A stretch of DNA of 64,000 bases from Alkalihalobacillus pseudalcaliphilus (GTDB lineage Bacteria > Bacillota > Bacilli > Bacillales > Bacillaceae_D): positions 505,527 through 569,526 of the forward strand of contig LFJO01000006.1 in NCBI GenBank assembly GCA_001038565.1, in the 5' to 3' direction. The notes beneath the pieces are model-generated. The model was not told the origin of the DNA and ran no database searches. It was given only the letters and a program-made list of their open reading frames with translations. Shown piece after piece: positions 38,669 through 47,861 of the stretch (positions within the stretch are counted from its first letter, which is position 1; each line of letters begins with the position of its first letter). Made by a program: the position numbers and the translations under genes.

Positions 38669-39244
38669 CTATTTATTAATAACGACCAATTTATCTTCAA
38701 CCATTGTTCTTTTTTTGGCTTTTGGAACAATATCATAATAGCCAATATGAAGAGTGGCAACAATCTTCTCCCCTGGTTTGACACCTACAGCTTCTCGAAA
38801 ACTAGGATCTAGATTATATGCATTGGTTTTCCAACAAACGCCCATTCCTTTTTCCCATGCCAATAGTTGAAAGTTTTGTACCATCGCTGAAGTCGCACAC
38901 ATATCTTCTTCCCACTTTTTTTGTCGAGGGTCCTCAGGCATTACGACTAATAAATGAAGAGGAATATCTTGATAATATTTCATCATATTATCGGCTTTTT
39001 TCTCTTTTTGCTCAGTGGTATACGTTTGAATAACAGCATCAGCAAACGTCTTCTTTCCCTCACCTTCAAAGATAATAAACCGCCAAGGCTCACGTTTTCC
39101 ATGATTAGGAGCATAGACTGCATCATTTAAAAGGCTGATAACCTCTTCAGTAGGAATCGGGTCTGATTTAAAATCACGAATACTTCTACGCTCCCTAATT
39201 AATGTCGAAAGCGAACTTACTTTATCATTCACTAATACACTCAT
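38669..39244 (-). CDS. Nitroreductase family FMN protein
   Basis: 191 aa from the ATG at 39244 (AGGTGG 8 nt upstream). FMN-dependent fold: LIRERRSIRDFKSDPIP (FMN-binding Arg-Arg-Ser), APNHGKREPWRFIIF, MVQNFQLLAWEKGMGVCWKTN (flavin-binding region) and GEKIVATLHIGYYD. Reduces nitro compounds or quinones with NAD(P)H; the true substrate is unknown. Single gene with its own terminator. Confidence 0.9.
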   Translation of the reverse strand: MSVLVNDKVSSLSTLIRERRSIRDFKSDPIPTEEVISLLNDAVYAPNHGKREPWRFIIFEGEGKKTFADAVIQTYTTEQKEKKADNMMKYYQDIPLHLLVVMPEDPRQKKWEEDMCATSAMVQNFQLLAWEKGMGVCWKTNAYNLDPSFREAVGVKPGEKIVATLHIGYYDIVPKAKKRTMVEDKLVVINK

Positions 39245-39458
39245 CTTAAGCACCACCTGTTAGCTTTTAATCAAATTTATCTCATCAATATTGATAATCA
39301 TTTTCACTACCTCCAGTATAAAGTGTTCAAGAACGAAGAGCAAGTTATCCAATTTTTAATAGGATCGATGGTTTTACATCCAATCATCTTATATTCACTT
39401 ACTCATACAACATATTCCCTGTACCCACAAAAAAAGAGAATAGTTATTAACCAAAATT

Positions 39459-39488
39459 AGCACCTAACCGTAGTTGGTTAGGTGCTGT
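39459..39488 (-). terminator. Hairpin terminator of ade
   Basis: AGCACCTAACC and GGTTAGGTGCT pair over 10-11 bp, followed by the short run AATTTTGG on the minus strand, 24 nt past the ade stop. Confidence 0.75.
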
Positions 39489-39509
39489 GTGCTCACATCG
39501 AAAATCCTG

Positions 39510-41246
39510 CTATTGAATTGACATATGTTTAAATTCAACGACATTAAACAAGCCAGTATCGGTTAGTTTTATCGCCGGAATTACAGGCAGTGCTAAAAAA
39601 GATAATGTAATAAAAGGATTCCACTTTTCTTTAAATCCTATTTCCACTAACGCTTTGTCAATTTCTTTGAGCTGTTGATAGACTTCCTGATGCGATTTCA
39701 AGCTCATAAGTCCAGCTAATTCTAGTGATAAATCTGCTAGAATTCTCTCTCCATCAACGACGGCAATTCCACCGTTGATTTTTTTCATATGCGTAATCGC
39801 CGTGTATAGGCTTTGATCGTCTACACCACAAGCAACGATATTATGTGAATCATGTGCAACGGTCGAGACGATCGCACCTCGTTGGAGCGGTATCCCTTTT
39901 ACAACACCAAGTCCTATATGCCCCGTCGCGTGATGACGTTCAACAACGACTTGTTTTAATTGGCCTCGTTGATTAGAGCTTAGAAAATATCCATTATTTG
40001 TATCGACTTCTTCTTGTAAATGTTCCGTTATAATGGAACCTGGTTTTGTAGAAATTACATGAACGGGCTTTCCATTTTCTATTGGTAAAGCGAGGTCATT
40101 CATGGAAAAGTCGGCAAAACGAATACTATCTGTTAAAGAAGCTGGTGGCTGGATAGGTGACCTTAGCTGCTCTATCAGCTTTCCGTCGCTTGCGACTTTT
40201 CGTCCACCAACATAAACATCATCAATGACTAATTGAGTTAAATCACTTATGATCACAAAATTCGCTTCATAACCCGGTGCAATGGCTCCTTTTTCCTTTA
40301 AACCAAAACATTCTGCCGCATTCAAACTTGCCATTTGAATCGCCTGGATAGCGTCGACACCGTGTTTAATCGCTAATCGTATATTGGCGTCAATACTGCC
40401 AAATTCAATGATGTCATCCAAATGTTTATCGTCAGTCGAGAATACACATCGTCTTGCATTTGCCGGAGTTAATATCGGTAATAATGCTTCTACATCTTTA
40501 GCTGCTGTTCCTTCACGCATGAGCAAATACATACCGCGCTGAAGTCTTGCCTTGCCCTCCTCGGCTGTTACAGCTTCATGGTCATTACGTATGCCAGCTG
40601 TCATATACGTATTTAATCCTATTTCATCTAAACCTGCCGCATGACCATCTATTCCTGCTCCTTCTTTTTTAGCGATCATAAGCTTCTTAAGCATCTCGTT
40701 ATCACCTGAAAAAACGGCTGGATAATCCATGACCTCCCCCAATCCATAAACAGCCTGCTCATCAAATAATTGTTCGATTTCATCTGAGCTTAAAGTCGAG
40801 CCGCTGTTTTCAAAAGAGGTTGCTGGAACGCAAGATGGTGCCATCATTTTTACATCTAGGGGAAGATTTTTTGAGGCAGCTACCATATATTGAACAGCCT
40901 TTAATCCTCCAACATTTGCGATTTCATGTGGGTCAGCCATCACTGTTGTTATACCTTTTGGCACCACTATTTTTGAGAACTCTTCTGGTGTTACCATCGC
41001 CGATTCAATATGTACATGCCCATCGATAAAAGAAGGTGAAATATACTTTCCCTTTAGATCAAGCAACGTATCTCCATCTTCATAGGCACCGATTCCGACA
41101 ATTTGACCATTCTTTATCGCTACATCTGCTTCATATATTTCTAGATTAAAAACATCGATGATTTTTCCATTTTTTAAAATGAGATCCGCTGGCTCTTTTT
41201 TTGCTGAAGCGAAAATTTGTTGTTTATAATTCTCTTCAAAATTCAT
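39510..41246 (-). CDS. ade: Adenine deaminase
   Basis: 578 aa from the ATG at 41246. Amidohydrolase that converts adenine to hypoxanthine plus ammonia, feeding salvage into IMP. Metal ligands and motifs: SFIDGHVHIESAMVTPEEF, VMADPHEIANV, IDGHAAGLDEIGLN, IRNDHEAV, FSTDDKHLDD. The C-terminal domain (VVERHHATGHIGLGVVKG, VAHDSHNIVACGV) is typical of Ade. Monocistronic. Together with yerA at 45.6 kb the window has two amidohydrolases of this group. Confidence 0.95.
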   Translation of the reverse strand: MNFEENYKQQIFASAKKEPADLILKNGKIIDVFNLEIYEADVAIKNGQIVGIGAYEDGDTLLDLKGKYISPSFIDGHVHIESAMVTPEEFSKIVVPKGITTVMADPHEIANVGGLKAVQYMVAASKNLPLDVKMMAPSCVPATSFENSGSTLSSDEIEQLFDEQAVYGLGEVMDYPAVFSGDNEMLKKLMIAKKEGAGIDGHAAGLDEIGLNTYMTAGIRNDHEAVTAEEGKARLQRGMYLLMREGTAAKDVEALLPILTPANARRCVFSTDDKHLDDIIEFGSIDANIRLAIKHGVDAIQAIQMASLNAAECFGLKEKGAIAPGYEANFVIISDLTQLVIDDVYVGGRKVASDGKLIEQLRSPIQPPASLTDSIRFADFSMNDLALPIENGKPVHVISTKPGSIITEHLQEEVDTNNGYFLSSNQRGQLKQVVVERHHATGHIGLGVVKGIPLQRGAIVSTVAHDSHNIVACGVDDQSLYTAITHMKKINGGIAVVDGERILADLSLELAGLMSLKSHQEVYQQLKEIDKALVEIGFKEKWNPFITLSFLALPVIPAIKLTDTGLFNVVEFKHMSIQ

Positions 41247-41404
41247 CCAAACACCTACCCGTTTACCTATATTTTTATTATTGTAGTATGATTTCGCAAA
41301 AAAAGCAGTAATCACGTGAGAAAATCAATCTAATTTTATTTGAAAGTTGACTAAAGGCGATATGCAGAGGTTTACTCGCCGCTAGGTTACTGCTAGTTCT
41401 TAAG
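41247..41404. repeat. ade upstream region with a family A remnant
   Basis: From about 41335 the text TTTGAAAGTTGACTAAAGGC, GAGGTTTACTCGCCGCTAGG and TTACTGCTAGTTCTTAAG matches the two ends of the family A repeat with the middle deleted. The 41.25-41.33 kb part should hold the ade promoter; no purine riboswitch motif was seen. Confidence 0.5.
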
Positions 41405-42150
41405 TTCAAAAAGCTCAGGCTTTCTCCTGCTTTTTCAGCCCGCAACCCCGAGATTCCGCTTTTGCTCGGGCTTTCTCCCTCTTTTTCAGCTCGCAACCCC
41501 GAGATTCCACGTTTGCTCGGGCTTTCTCCTGCTTTTTCAGCCCGCAACCCCGAGATTCCGCTTTTGCTCGGGCTTTCTCCTACTTTTTTCGCCCGCACCC
41601 CCGCGATTCCGCTTTTGCTCGGGCTTTCTCCTACTTTTTCAGCCCGCAACCCCGCGATTCCGCTTTTGCTCGGGCTTTCTCCTACTTTTTCAGCCCGCAA
41701 CCCCGCGATTCCACGTTTGCTCGGGCTTTCTCTCTCTTTTTTCGCCCGCAACCCCGCGATTCCGCTTTTGCTCGGGGTTTCTCCTACTTTTTTCGCCCGC
41801 ACCCCCGCGATTCCGCTTTTGCTCGGGCTTTCTCCTACTTTTTCAGCCCGCAACCCCGCGATTCCGCTTTTGCTCGGGCTTTCTCCTACTTTTTCAGCCC
41901 GCAACCCCGCGATTCCACGTTTGCTCGGGCTTTCTCTCTCTTTTTTCGCCCGCAACCCCGCGATTCCGCTTTTGCTCGGGCTTTCTCCTACTTTTTCAGC
42001 CCGCAACCCCGAGATTCCACGTTTGCTCGGGCTTTCTCTCTCTTTTTTCGCCCGCAACCCCGAGATTCCGCTTTTGCTCGGGCTTTCTCTCTCTTTTTCG
42101 GCTCGCAACCCCGAGATTCCGCTTTTGCTCGGGCTTTCTCCTGCTATATT
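41405..42150 (+). repeat. 51-bp tandem repeat, family M2 (main array)
   Basis: About 14.5 copies of a 51-bp unit: GCTCGGGCTTTCTCCTACTT, TTTCAGCCCGCAACCCC, GCGATTCCGCTTTT. The short stem CGGGC/GCCCG lies in each unit. Variants are arranged in blocks, with larger duplications (for example 41.60-41.76 kb resembles 41.79-41.94 kb), a sign of recent unequal exchange. Open frames of 234 and 276 codons run along both strands because the unit is divisible by three. It lies between two divergent genes, ade and the deacetylase. Confidence 0.95.
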
Positions 42151-42394
42151 CAGAGAAACGGTATGAGAGGACCCTTTGATTATACTTATTTTTTATTTCG
42201 GCATATTCGACACTTTTTATGCACATTTGAATCATTTTAAAGAACTTATTTTTTTGCCGATGTCTTTTGTTCTATTACCTTTCAGCTATTTTACAGTTTA
42301 GTAATGTTTACCATGAATTCATTGAATCTACTCGCATTATTCTGTGATAAGATGGGAGAGTCAGAGTTTGTTAGAAACAGCTTAGGGGTTTTGA
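42151..42394 (+). promoter_or_regulatory. Upstream region of the deacetylase gene
   Basis: AT-rich and non-coding. TTGAAT near 42322 and TAAGAT near 42347 are the best promoter boxes seen; spacing is roughly 17-19 bp. TTAGGGGTTTTGA precedes the double ATG. Confidence 0.35.
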
Positions 42395-43918
42395 ATGATG
42401 AGTTTAAAAATGAAATCATACGTACTATTAAGTTTATTTGGTATTTTAACTTTATTAATTGCTATCCATCAATTTTCTCCATCTATAGGTGTCGCAACCA
42501 ATAGTGTACAAACAGATATTAATTATGAAAGTAGATACGCTGGGTTGGATATAGAATTTGTATCCAAACACAGTGAAGATTACACAACCTCTATAAGTAA
42601 ACCAGTTACGAGTAGCCAGAAGGTAAATGAAAAGATTGAAGCGTGGTTAACAGAGCAAGAAGAGCAGTTTTTAGAAGACGTACATAAGCTTAAATCGAGT
42701 GGTACACTTGATGTTCAAGCCAATCTAAATATCCAATTGGAGACGAATCCATTAGCCGAACAACAGTATCATTTATTATTTCATGTTTATCAATTTATGG
42801 GCGGTGCCAATGGACAGGAGTCACTACATAGTTTGACAGTTGATGTTGCTTCTGGGAAATTGATTACAATTGAGCAAATTTTGGACACAAACCATGTACA
42901 ATTTACCGACATACATACTTTGCTAGTTAATGCTCTCATTGAAGAAGGTATTGACGACATCTACCAAGAGGAGTTGTCTACGACTATGAACAACCCTTCC
43001 TTATGGACATGGACAACAAACGAAGAAGGGCTCACTCTTCATTTTGACGAATACGAGATCGCCGCTGGTTCAAATGGACCCATTCACGTAACGCTTCCTT
43101 TTGATGAAATCAGTGATTATATTAAAGACGACTGGAAAAGAGTCTGGGAGCTTGTAGAAGAAACTCCGACTGAGAGTGAGGAACAAGCTGAAGACGAACA
43201 TCATTCAACCGATGTTCATGAGCCTGATCAAATAATTAAAGAAAAGGAAGAACAAGATCCACCTCAAGAAGATATCTTGTTTGAGCCTAACCAACTAGAA
43301 AAAGACGGTAAGTATATTGCTCTAACTTTTGATGATGGACCTCACCCTAGAATTACGCCTCAGATACTCGAAACGTTAGAAAGCTTTGATGCAAGAGCGA
43401 CTTTCTATATGTTAGGCACACAAGTTGATTTCTATCCTGAGCTCGCTATAGAGGTTGCTTTATCAGGGCATGAAATTGGTAATCATACGATGAATCATAT
43501 GAATATGACCACACTCAATCGGGAGCAATTAGTTAGAGAACTAGCTGATACGACGAGTATGATTGAGGAGGTTATTGGCATCACACCAACGACAATGAGG
43601 CCTCCTTATGGCATCTATAATCAACAAGTCGTTGATGTTTCAACCGAATTAAATTTAGCGATAGTGAATTGGTCTGTCGACTCTGAAGATTGGAGAAGTC
43701 GTGAAGTTGGGGCCATTAAAGAGATGGTATTTAAAGACGCTGCCAATGGGCGTATTGTCCTTTTTCATGATATTCACCAAGCAACAGCCGATGCATTACC
43801 TGCTGTTATGGAGCAATTACAAGCAGAAGGTTATCAATTTGTGACAGTCTCTGAGCTTTTAGAACTAGAGCAGAGTAACCTCGATATCGGACCACACAGC
43901 AGAAGAGTAATTGAATAA
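42395..43918 (+). CDS. Peptidoglycan/polysaccharide deacetylase, PdaC-like
   Basis: 507 aa. An N-terminal signal or anchor helix (residues ~7-25), a DUF4163/DUF3298-type domain (about 40-245, containing LLFHVYQFMGGANG and LHFDEYEIAAGSNGP), an acidic Glu-rich linker, and a NodB deacetylase domain. NodB motifs: ALTFDDGPHPRITP (Asp-Asp), GHEIGNHTMNHMN (metal His pair), TTMRPPYGIYN, VNWSVDSEDW and IVLFHDIHQAT. B. subtilis PdaC has the same order and deacetylates MurNAc, giving lysozyme resistance. Monocistronic. Confidence 0.88.
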   Translation: MMSLKMKSYVLLSLFGILTLLIAIHQFSPSIGVATNSVQTDINYESRYAGLDIEFVSKHSEDYTTSISKPVTSSQKVNEKIEAWLTEQEEQFLEDVHKLKSSGTLDVQANLNIQLETNPLAEQQYHLLFHVYQFMGGANGQESLHSLTVDVASGKLITIEQILDTNHVQFTDIHTLLVNALIEEGIDDIYQEELSTTMNNPSLWTWTTNEEGLTLHFDEYEIAAGSNGPIHVTLPFDEISDYIKDDWKRVWELVEETPTESEEQAEDEHHSTDVHEPDQIIKEKEEQDPPQEDILFEPNQLEKDGKYIALTFDDGPHPRITPQILETLESFDARATFYMLGTQVDFYPELAIEVALSGHEIGNHTMNHMNMTTLNREQLVRELADTTSMIEEVIGITPTTMRPPYGIYNQQVVDVSTELNLAIVNWSVDSEDWRSREVGAIKEMVFKDAANGRIVLFHDIHQATADALPAVMEQLQAEGYQFVTVSELLELEQSNLDIGPHSRRVIE

Positions 43919-43960
43919 AAGTGAGATGATTGGTAAAATATTTCCTTAAATTATATTTTT

Positions 43961-44005
43961 GGCAAGCCATCTAGTTTGATAGGAAACTAGATGGCTTGCC
44001 TTTTT
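43961..44005 (+). terminator. Terminator of the deacetylase gene
   Basis: GGCAAGCCATCTAGTTT pairs perfectly with AAACTAGATGGCTTGCC (6-nt loop), then TTTTT. Confidence 0.95.
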
Positions 44006-44124
44006 CGGTTTCCATTTCTATTCCTCATTCTTGACCGTTTTGAAAATAACTCACTTTTTTCAGTGAATCTCCAGCGAGATGTTGCTTGTTTTTCTCTTAA
44101 TACCCACTACTTTTTAACACGATC

Positions 44125-44168
44125 AAAAAAGTCTACTGATTAACCTTTTGAAAGGTGTTCAGTAGACT
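44125..44168 (-). terminator. Terminator of the yerABC genes
   Basis: AGTCTACTGA pairs with TCAGTAGACT on the minus strand, followed by TTTTTT; within the loop a second small stem ACCTTTC/GAAAGGT-like is possible. It starts 7 nt after the yerC stop. Confidence 0.9.
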
Positions 44169-44174
44169 TACCTA

Positions 44175-44483
44175 TTATTCTTCGATCGTTTGTTGTTCCT
44201 TCACACGATCCAACGTCATTTTATAACCGTCATTGCCATAATTTAAACAACGCTTTACTCTTGAAATTGTTGCTGTACTTGCACCTGTTTCTGTTTCAAT
44301 TTTATGGTATGTATAGCCTTCTTGAAGCATGCGGGCAACCTCTAAGCGCTGAGCTAATGATTGAATCTCATTAATTGTACATAAATCATCAAAAAATTCA
44401 TAACACTCCTCTAGGTCTTTTAGAGAGAGAATTGCATGAAACAATTGGTCAAGCTCTTTTCCTCTTAATTTATTTATTTGCAC
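44175..44483 (-). CDS. yerC: YerC, TrpR-like DNA-binding protein
   Basis: 102 aa. TrpR/YerC/YecD family: LFHAILSLKDLEECYEFFDD, LCTINEIQSLAQRLEVARML, then the helix-turn-helix TYHKIETETGASTATISRVKR. The family binds DNA in a TrpR-like manner; its regulon is unknown. Same neighbours (yerB, yerA) as in B. subtilis. Confidence 0.9.
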   Translation of the reverse strand: MQINKLRGKELDQLFHAILSLKDLEECYEFFDDLCTINEIQSLAQRLEVARMLQEGYTYHKIETETGASTATISRVKRCLNYGNDGYKMTLDRVKEQQTIEE

Positions 44484-44534
44484 TAAAAAGCACCCTTTCT
44501 CTTTTTAATCTTTAAAGCAGCCTACACTAATCCC

Positions 44535-45572
44535 TTAATACGCGACACTCCCTGAAATTCCAGGAGAATGGGGAATGATATTAATCCAAGTTTGACCTTT
44601 AGCAAATGGGATGATTTCACCATTTTTAATTGGAAGGATACGCCCACCTTCATTTACCCACTCAAGCTCTTGCATTTTACCTCGATGAATGAGTAAAGCC
44701 TTACCACCTGATTCGAGATCAACTGCTCTTCTTCCTGCCTGATCTAAAATTTCGTGCTCTGCTTCAATAATAAATAGATTCGATACCTCTATGGCTTCAC
44801 CTGTTTCATAATCAACCGTTTGTTGGTTATTATGCCTTGTATAGGAAGCCTGAGATTCATCGTAGCGATAGTGGACATCATATAAATTTAAATAGTTAAT
44901 CGTTATATCTTGTGCTTCTATGCCCTCTACCGTTTCATTATCCTCTAAAAACGTCAGAGGTTCAACCTCTGCTTCTAAAGAGAGCTGCTCTAACTCCACT
45001 CCCTCTAAAAACTGTTGCCAGTTTAAATACGAATTATGAGGGGCTTTCCGTCCGGCATAACGTTCAAATAACGTACCGTCATAAGAGATCCCGTTGAGAT
45101 ATTCAGTCGTACCAGTGGTTAATACCGTCTCAGCTGCTGGGCTCCAACCGTGGATGACCATTAGTGCCTCATAGCCATCAGCCAAATCTACAAAATACGG
45201 TCTCGCACTACGAATAGGCCCTATCCTCTCTGGCTGCTGACTTTGATATAAAGCAACAAATCGAGTTACTTCAAATTCAGCTAATACTTCATAAACCATA
45301 TCCGCTTCTAATAACCCCGATTGAGGTCTAGCAGCAGGAGAATTGTTAATAACTGCTGCTATTACTCGTTGATTGACATCACCTTCTGCTTCTAGACCCG
45401 TTAACGGATACGTTTTAGCTTCTTCCACTTTGTCTTTCTCACCTGATTGCTCGTTATCATCAGAAGGTGATTCATGTTCGTCTGGCGCTGTTTGCTCGGA
45501 TGAATGATTACGATCATTACATCCACCTAATAGGATACATACAATAACAAGGAACCCTAACCATTTCTTCAT
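44535..45572 (-). CDS. yerB: YerB, DUF3048 lipoprotein
   Basis: 345 aa from the ATG at 45572 (GGAGATT upstream). MKKWLGFLVIVCILLGGC is a lipoprotein signal, followed by an acidic linker. The two-part DUF3048 domain includes TGLEAEGDVNQRVIAAVINN, ARPQSGLLEADMVYEVLAE, QPERIGPIRSARPYFVDLA. Function unknown; cell-envelope location. Between yerA and yerC. Confidence 0.9.
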   Translation of the reverse strand: MKKWLGFLVIVCILLGGCNDRNHSSEQTAPDEHESPSDDNEQSGEKDKVEEAKTYPLTGLEAEGDVNQRVIAAVINNSPAARPQSGLLEADMVYEVLAEFEVTRFVALYQSQQPERIGPIRSARPYFVDLADGYEALMVIHGWSPAAETVLTTGTTEYLNGISYDGTLFERYAGRKAPHNSYLNWQQFLEGVELEQLSLEAEVEPLTFLEDNETVEGIEAQDITINYLNLYDVHYRYDESQASYTRHNNQQTVDYETGEAIEVSNLFIIEAEHEILDQAGRRAVDLESGGKALLIHRGKMQELEWVNEGGRILPIKNGEIIPFAKGQTWINIIPHSPGISGSVAY

Positions 45573-45610
45573 ATCAATCTCCACAACCTTTTGTAAGTTC
45601 TTAAAGTAAC

Positions 45611-47365
45611 TTAACGCATAATTGCTGGAAAGAGGACGGCTTTCTTTTTCACATCATAAATACCATTTTGCGTTAAGCGAATATACGGTAAATGTGTGGA
45701 AGAAAAGAAGAGTAGACTATAAATCGGATCCTCATGTTGATAGCCACGATCCTTTAATAGCTGAACGAGATGTTTTTCTTCTTCCATGATTCTTTCCATG
45801 GGTTTATTAGACATCATCCCTAGTAACGGCAGTTCAATATTACCAATAATCTCGCCTTTCTCCGCTAAGACAATGCCGCCACCCTGCTGCTTCATCTGCC
45901 TAAACGCACAAACCATATCAGGAATGCTTTTACCAATTAACATAACATCACCAGCGTTATTATAAGAGCTGGCTAATCCTGAAACTTGATTAGCAAATCC
46001 TTTAATCATCGTATTTACTTGCCACTTACCGTTACGATCAATCAGAGCACAGAAGCTTTCGTCATGTTCCGTACTTAAATGCTTGGTCGCAGAATCAATT
46101 GAGATATGATACGGTTTCAAAATAACCGCATTAGCCATTTCAATACCCATTGGCATCGAGAAATGAAGCTCATCTTCATGTAAATCCCAATTGTATTTGA
46201 CCTCGCTTACCCCGTAATTTTCCCACGGGAAATCAAGGTCTGCTTGGATAAGTTGCTCGTCCTTCACAATCCACTGTCCTTTGGCTAATACAGAGGTTGG
46301 CGTCGGCTGATCCTCCGCCTTTAAAAAGTTGAGGTTTGCCATTCTTCCTGGAGCAATCAGACCATGCTTATTTTCAAAATTATAGTAACGTGCCACATTA
46401 TAAGAAGCCATATTATAGGCCTCTATCGGTGGAACTCCATGATCAATAGCAATCTGTATCAGATGATTCATCACGCCAGCTTCATAGAAAGAAGGCGGAG
46501 AACCATCGGTTGTCATAAAACAACGATCAAAATTCTCTAATCCAAGGCCTTGAAGCTCTTGAATCATTTTCTCCAAATCAGGTCGAATCGATGAATGGCG
46601 CAACGATGTGTAATAACCCATATTAATTCTCATAAGTGCATCCTTACCACTCATCGATTCATGATCAGCTGTTACACCAACTAAAGCCATTTGTGTTAGC
46701 GTCTTTTCAGAGGCTCCAGGAAAATGCCCTTCAATCGGCTTTCGTAAACGTTGTGTTTCTTGAATCCAATGCAGAATCGAATCATCGCCATTTAATACTT
46801 TTGGCCATGAAGTCAGCTCCCCGCCTTGGACAACAAGGTGATGTTCAAGCCATTCCTTCATTTTTGAATTAGATATAACATCTTCACTGGATAATTCCGT
46901 TTGAGCGTCATAACGAGACCACCAGTACATCGAGGTTGGTGCCGTATCTAATTCACTTATCAAAGAAAGCGCTTTCTTTTTTTCGAGACTTAATAAAAAG
47001 ATTAAGTTATCACTTACTAATGTTGTTGTACCTGTTTGTGATGCATACTTTGCAAAGCTCAGGGGATTATATAATTGATACGGATGAACGTGATGCTCGA
47101 TATATCCAGGGACAATAAATTGATTTGTACAATCAACAATTTCTGTATCATTTAATAAAGTCGGCATCTTTTCACCAACATAAACAATCGTATCTTCCAA
47201 AATCCATATATTTGCTTTAAGCCAAGCTTGACGTGCTTGATTCAAATAAGTTGCATTCTTTAAAACAAGTGATGGAGCTTTCTCACCTTTAACAACAGCA
47301 AGCTGATGGCGAAGCTTTTTTTTGGTTGATCGGTTAATTCTCTCAGCCATAGGTTTATCACTCAT
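45611..47365 (-). CDS. yerA: YerA, adenine deaminase-like amidohydrolase
   Basis: 584 aa. Amidohydrolase of the adenine deaminase group: VPGYIEHHVHPYQLYNP (metal His-x-His), TTTLVSDNLIF, IEGHFPGASEKTLTQ, GVTADHESM, CFMTTDGSPPSFYEAG. The Ade C-terminal half is recognisable but more diverged than in the gene at 39.5 kb (SYNNAGDVMLIGK replaces the HDSHN motif). B. subtilis has the same gene at the same place. Substrate uncertain, probably a purine-like base. Confidence 0.88.
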   Translation of the reverse strand: MSDKPMAERINRSTKKKLRHQLAVVKGEKAPSLVLKNATYLNQARQAWLKANIWILEDTIVYVGEKMPTLLNDTEIVDCTNQFIVPGYIEHHVHPYQLYNPLSFAKYASQTGTTTLVSDNLIFLLSLEKKKALSLISELDTAPTSMYWWSRYDAQTELSSEDVISNSKMKEWLEHHLVVQGGELTSWPKVLNGDDSILHWIQETQRLRKPIEGHFPGASEKTLTQMALVGVTADHESMSGKDALMRINMGYYTSLRHSSIRPDLEKMIQELQGLGLENFDRCFMTTDGSPPSFYEAGVMNHLIQIAIDHGVPPIEAYNMASYNVARYYNFENKHGLIAPGRMANLNFLKAEDQPTPTSVLAKGQWIVKDEQLIQADLDFPWENYGVSEVKYNWDLHEDELHFSMPMGIEMANAVILKPYHISIDSATKHLSTEHDESFCALIDRNGKWQVNTMIKGFANQVSGLASSYNNAGDVMLIGKSIPDMVCAFRQMKQQGGGIVLAEKGEIIGNIELPLLGMMSNKPMERIMEEEKHLVQLLKDRGYQHEDPIYSLLFFSSTHLPYIRLTQNGIYDVKKKAVLFPAIMR

Positions 47366-47545
47366 TTCTCCAATCGGTTTTTTCTATAGTACCATAGAAT
47401 GGGAAAAAAATTAGCAGTTATGTTATATGTTTTTACACAAAATTTAAAAAGTCAAGACTTTGTCACATTAATTAACGAAAGGTTCTACAGTTACTACCAT
47501 TTCTCTACTCGATCATACCTAATTTTATGAAGGAGGTACAAGAAC

Positions 47546-47773
47546 ATGAGACCAAATATCGGGACTGTTGATGCATTAATACGTATTACAATCGGGTTTG
47601 TTTTACTAGCATGGACTGCGTCAAAAAGCCAACAAAGAATGTGTCATCGCTTTCCTTTTTTCACAGGGCTAATGGGAGCATTAAAAGTCGCTGAAGGGAT
47701 AACGAGGTTTTGCCCCGTTTATTATGTATGTAAGAAGAATCAAAAGCAAAGGCACCAACCATTCTCTCACTAA
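47546..47773 (+). CDS. DUF2892 (YgaP-like) small membrane protein
   Basis: 75 aa, ATG behind AAGGAGG. The start RPNIGTVDALIRITIGFVLLAW is the DUF2892 signature; the second helix would be FFTGLMGALKVAEGITRF, followed by CPVYYVCKKNQK. Family function unknown, though fused in YgaP to a rhodanese domain. It converges on purD. Confidence 0.85.
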   Translation: MRPNIGTVDALIRITIGFVLLAWTASKSQQRMCHRFPFFTGLMGALKVAEGITRFCPVYYVCKKNQKQRHQPFSH

Positions 47774-47789
47774 TCCTACGAGCACATGA

Positions 47790-47830
47790 ATAAACAGTAT
47801 GGGTTCATGTATATGTGCTCCCATACTGTA
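47790..47830. terminator. Hairpin between the DUF2892 gene and purD
   Basis: ACAGTATGGG (47794-47803) pairs with CCCATACTGT (47820-47829), then TTTATT on the minus strand: the end of the pur operon. A competing stem GAGCACAT/ATGTGCTC spans the same region and could serve the plus strand. Confidence 0.7.
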
Positions 47831-47861
47831 CTATTCGCAAGTGCTCTAGGAATTTCCTTTA

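Noticed and set aside
41247-41340. Purine riboswitch upstream of ade
   Set aside because: None of the conserved aptamer segments (TATAAT-GG-ATATGG, GTTTCTACC, CCGTAAA) is present.
41278-42166. Long open frames with 17-aa repeats (SPSKSGIAGLRAEKVGE type) on both strands; similar frames at 25602-26072
   Set aside because: They are translations of a 51-bp minisatellite. Frames stay open on both strands, and no ribosome binding site or terminator goes with them.
42304-42504. 66-codon frame overlapping the start of the deacetylase gene
   Set aside because: Different frame from the PdaC-like protein, which has full domain support and its own ribosome binding site.
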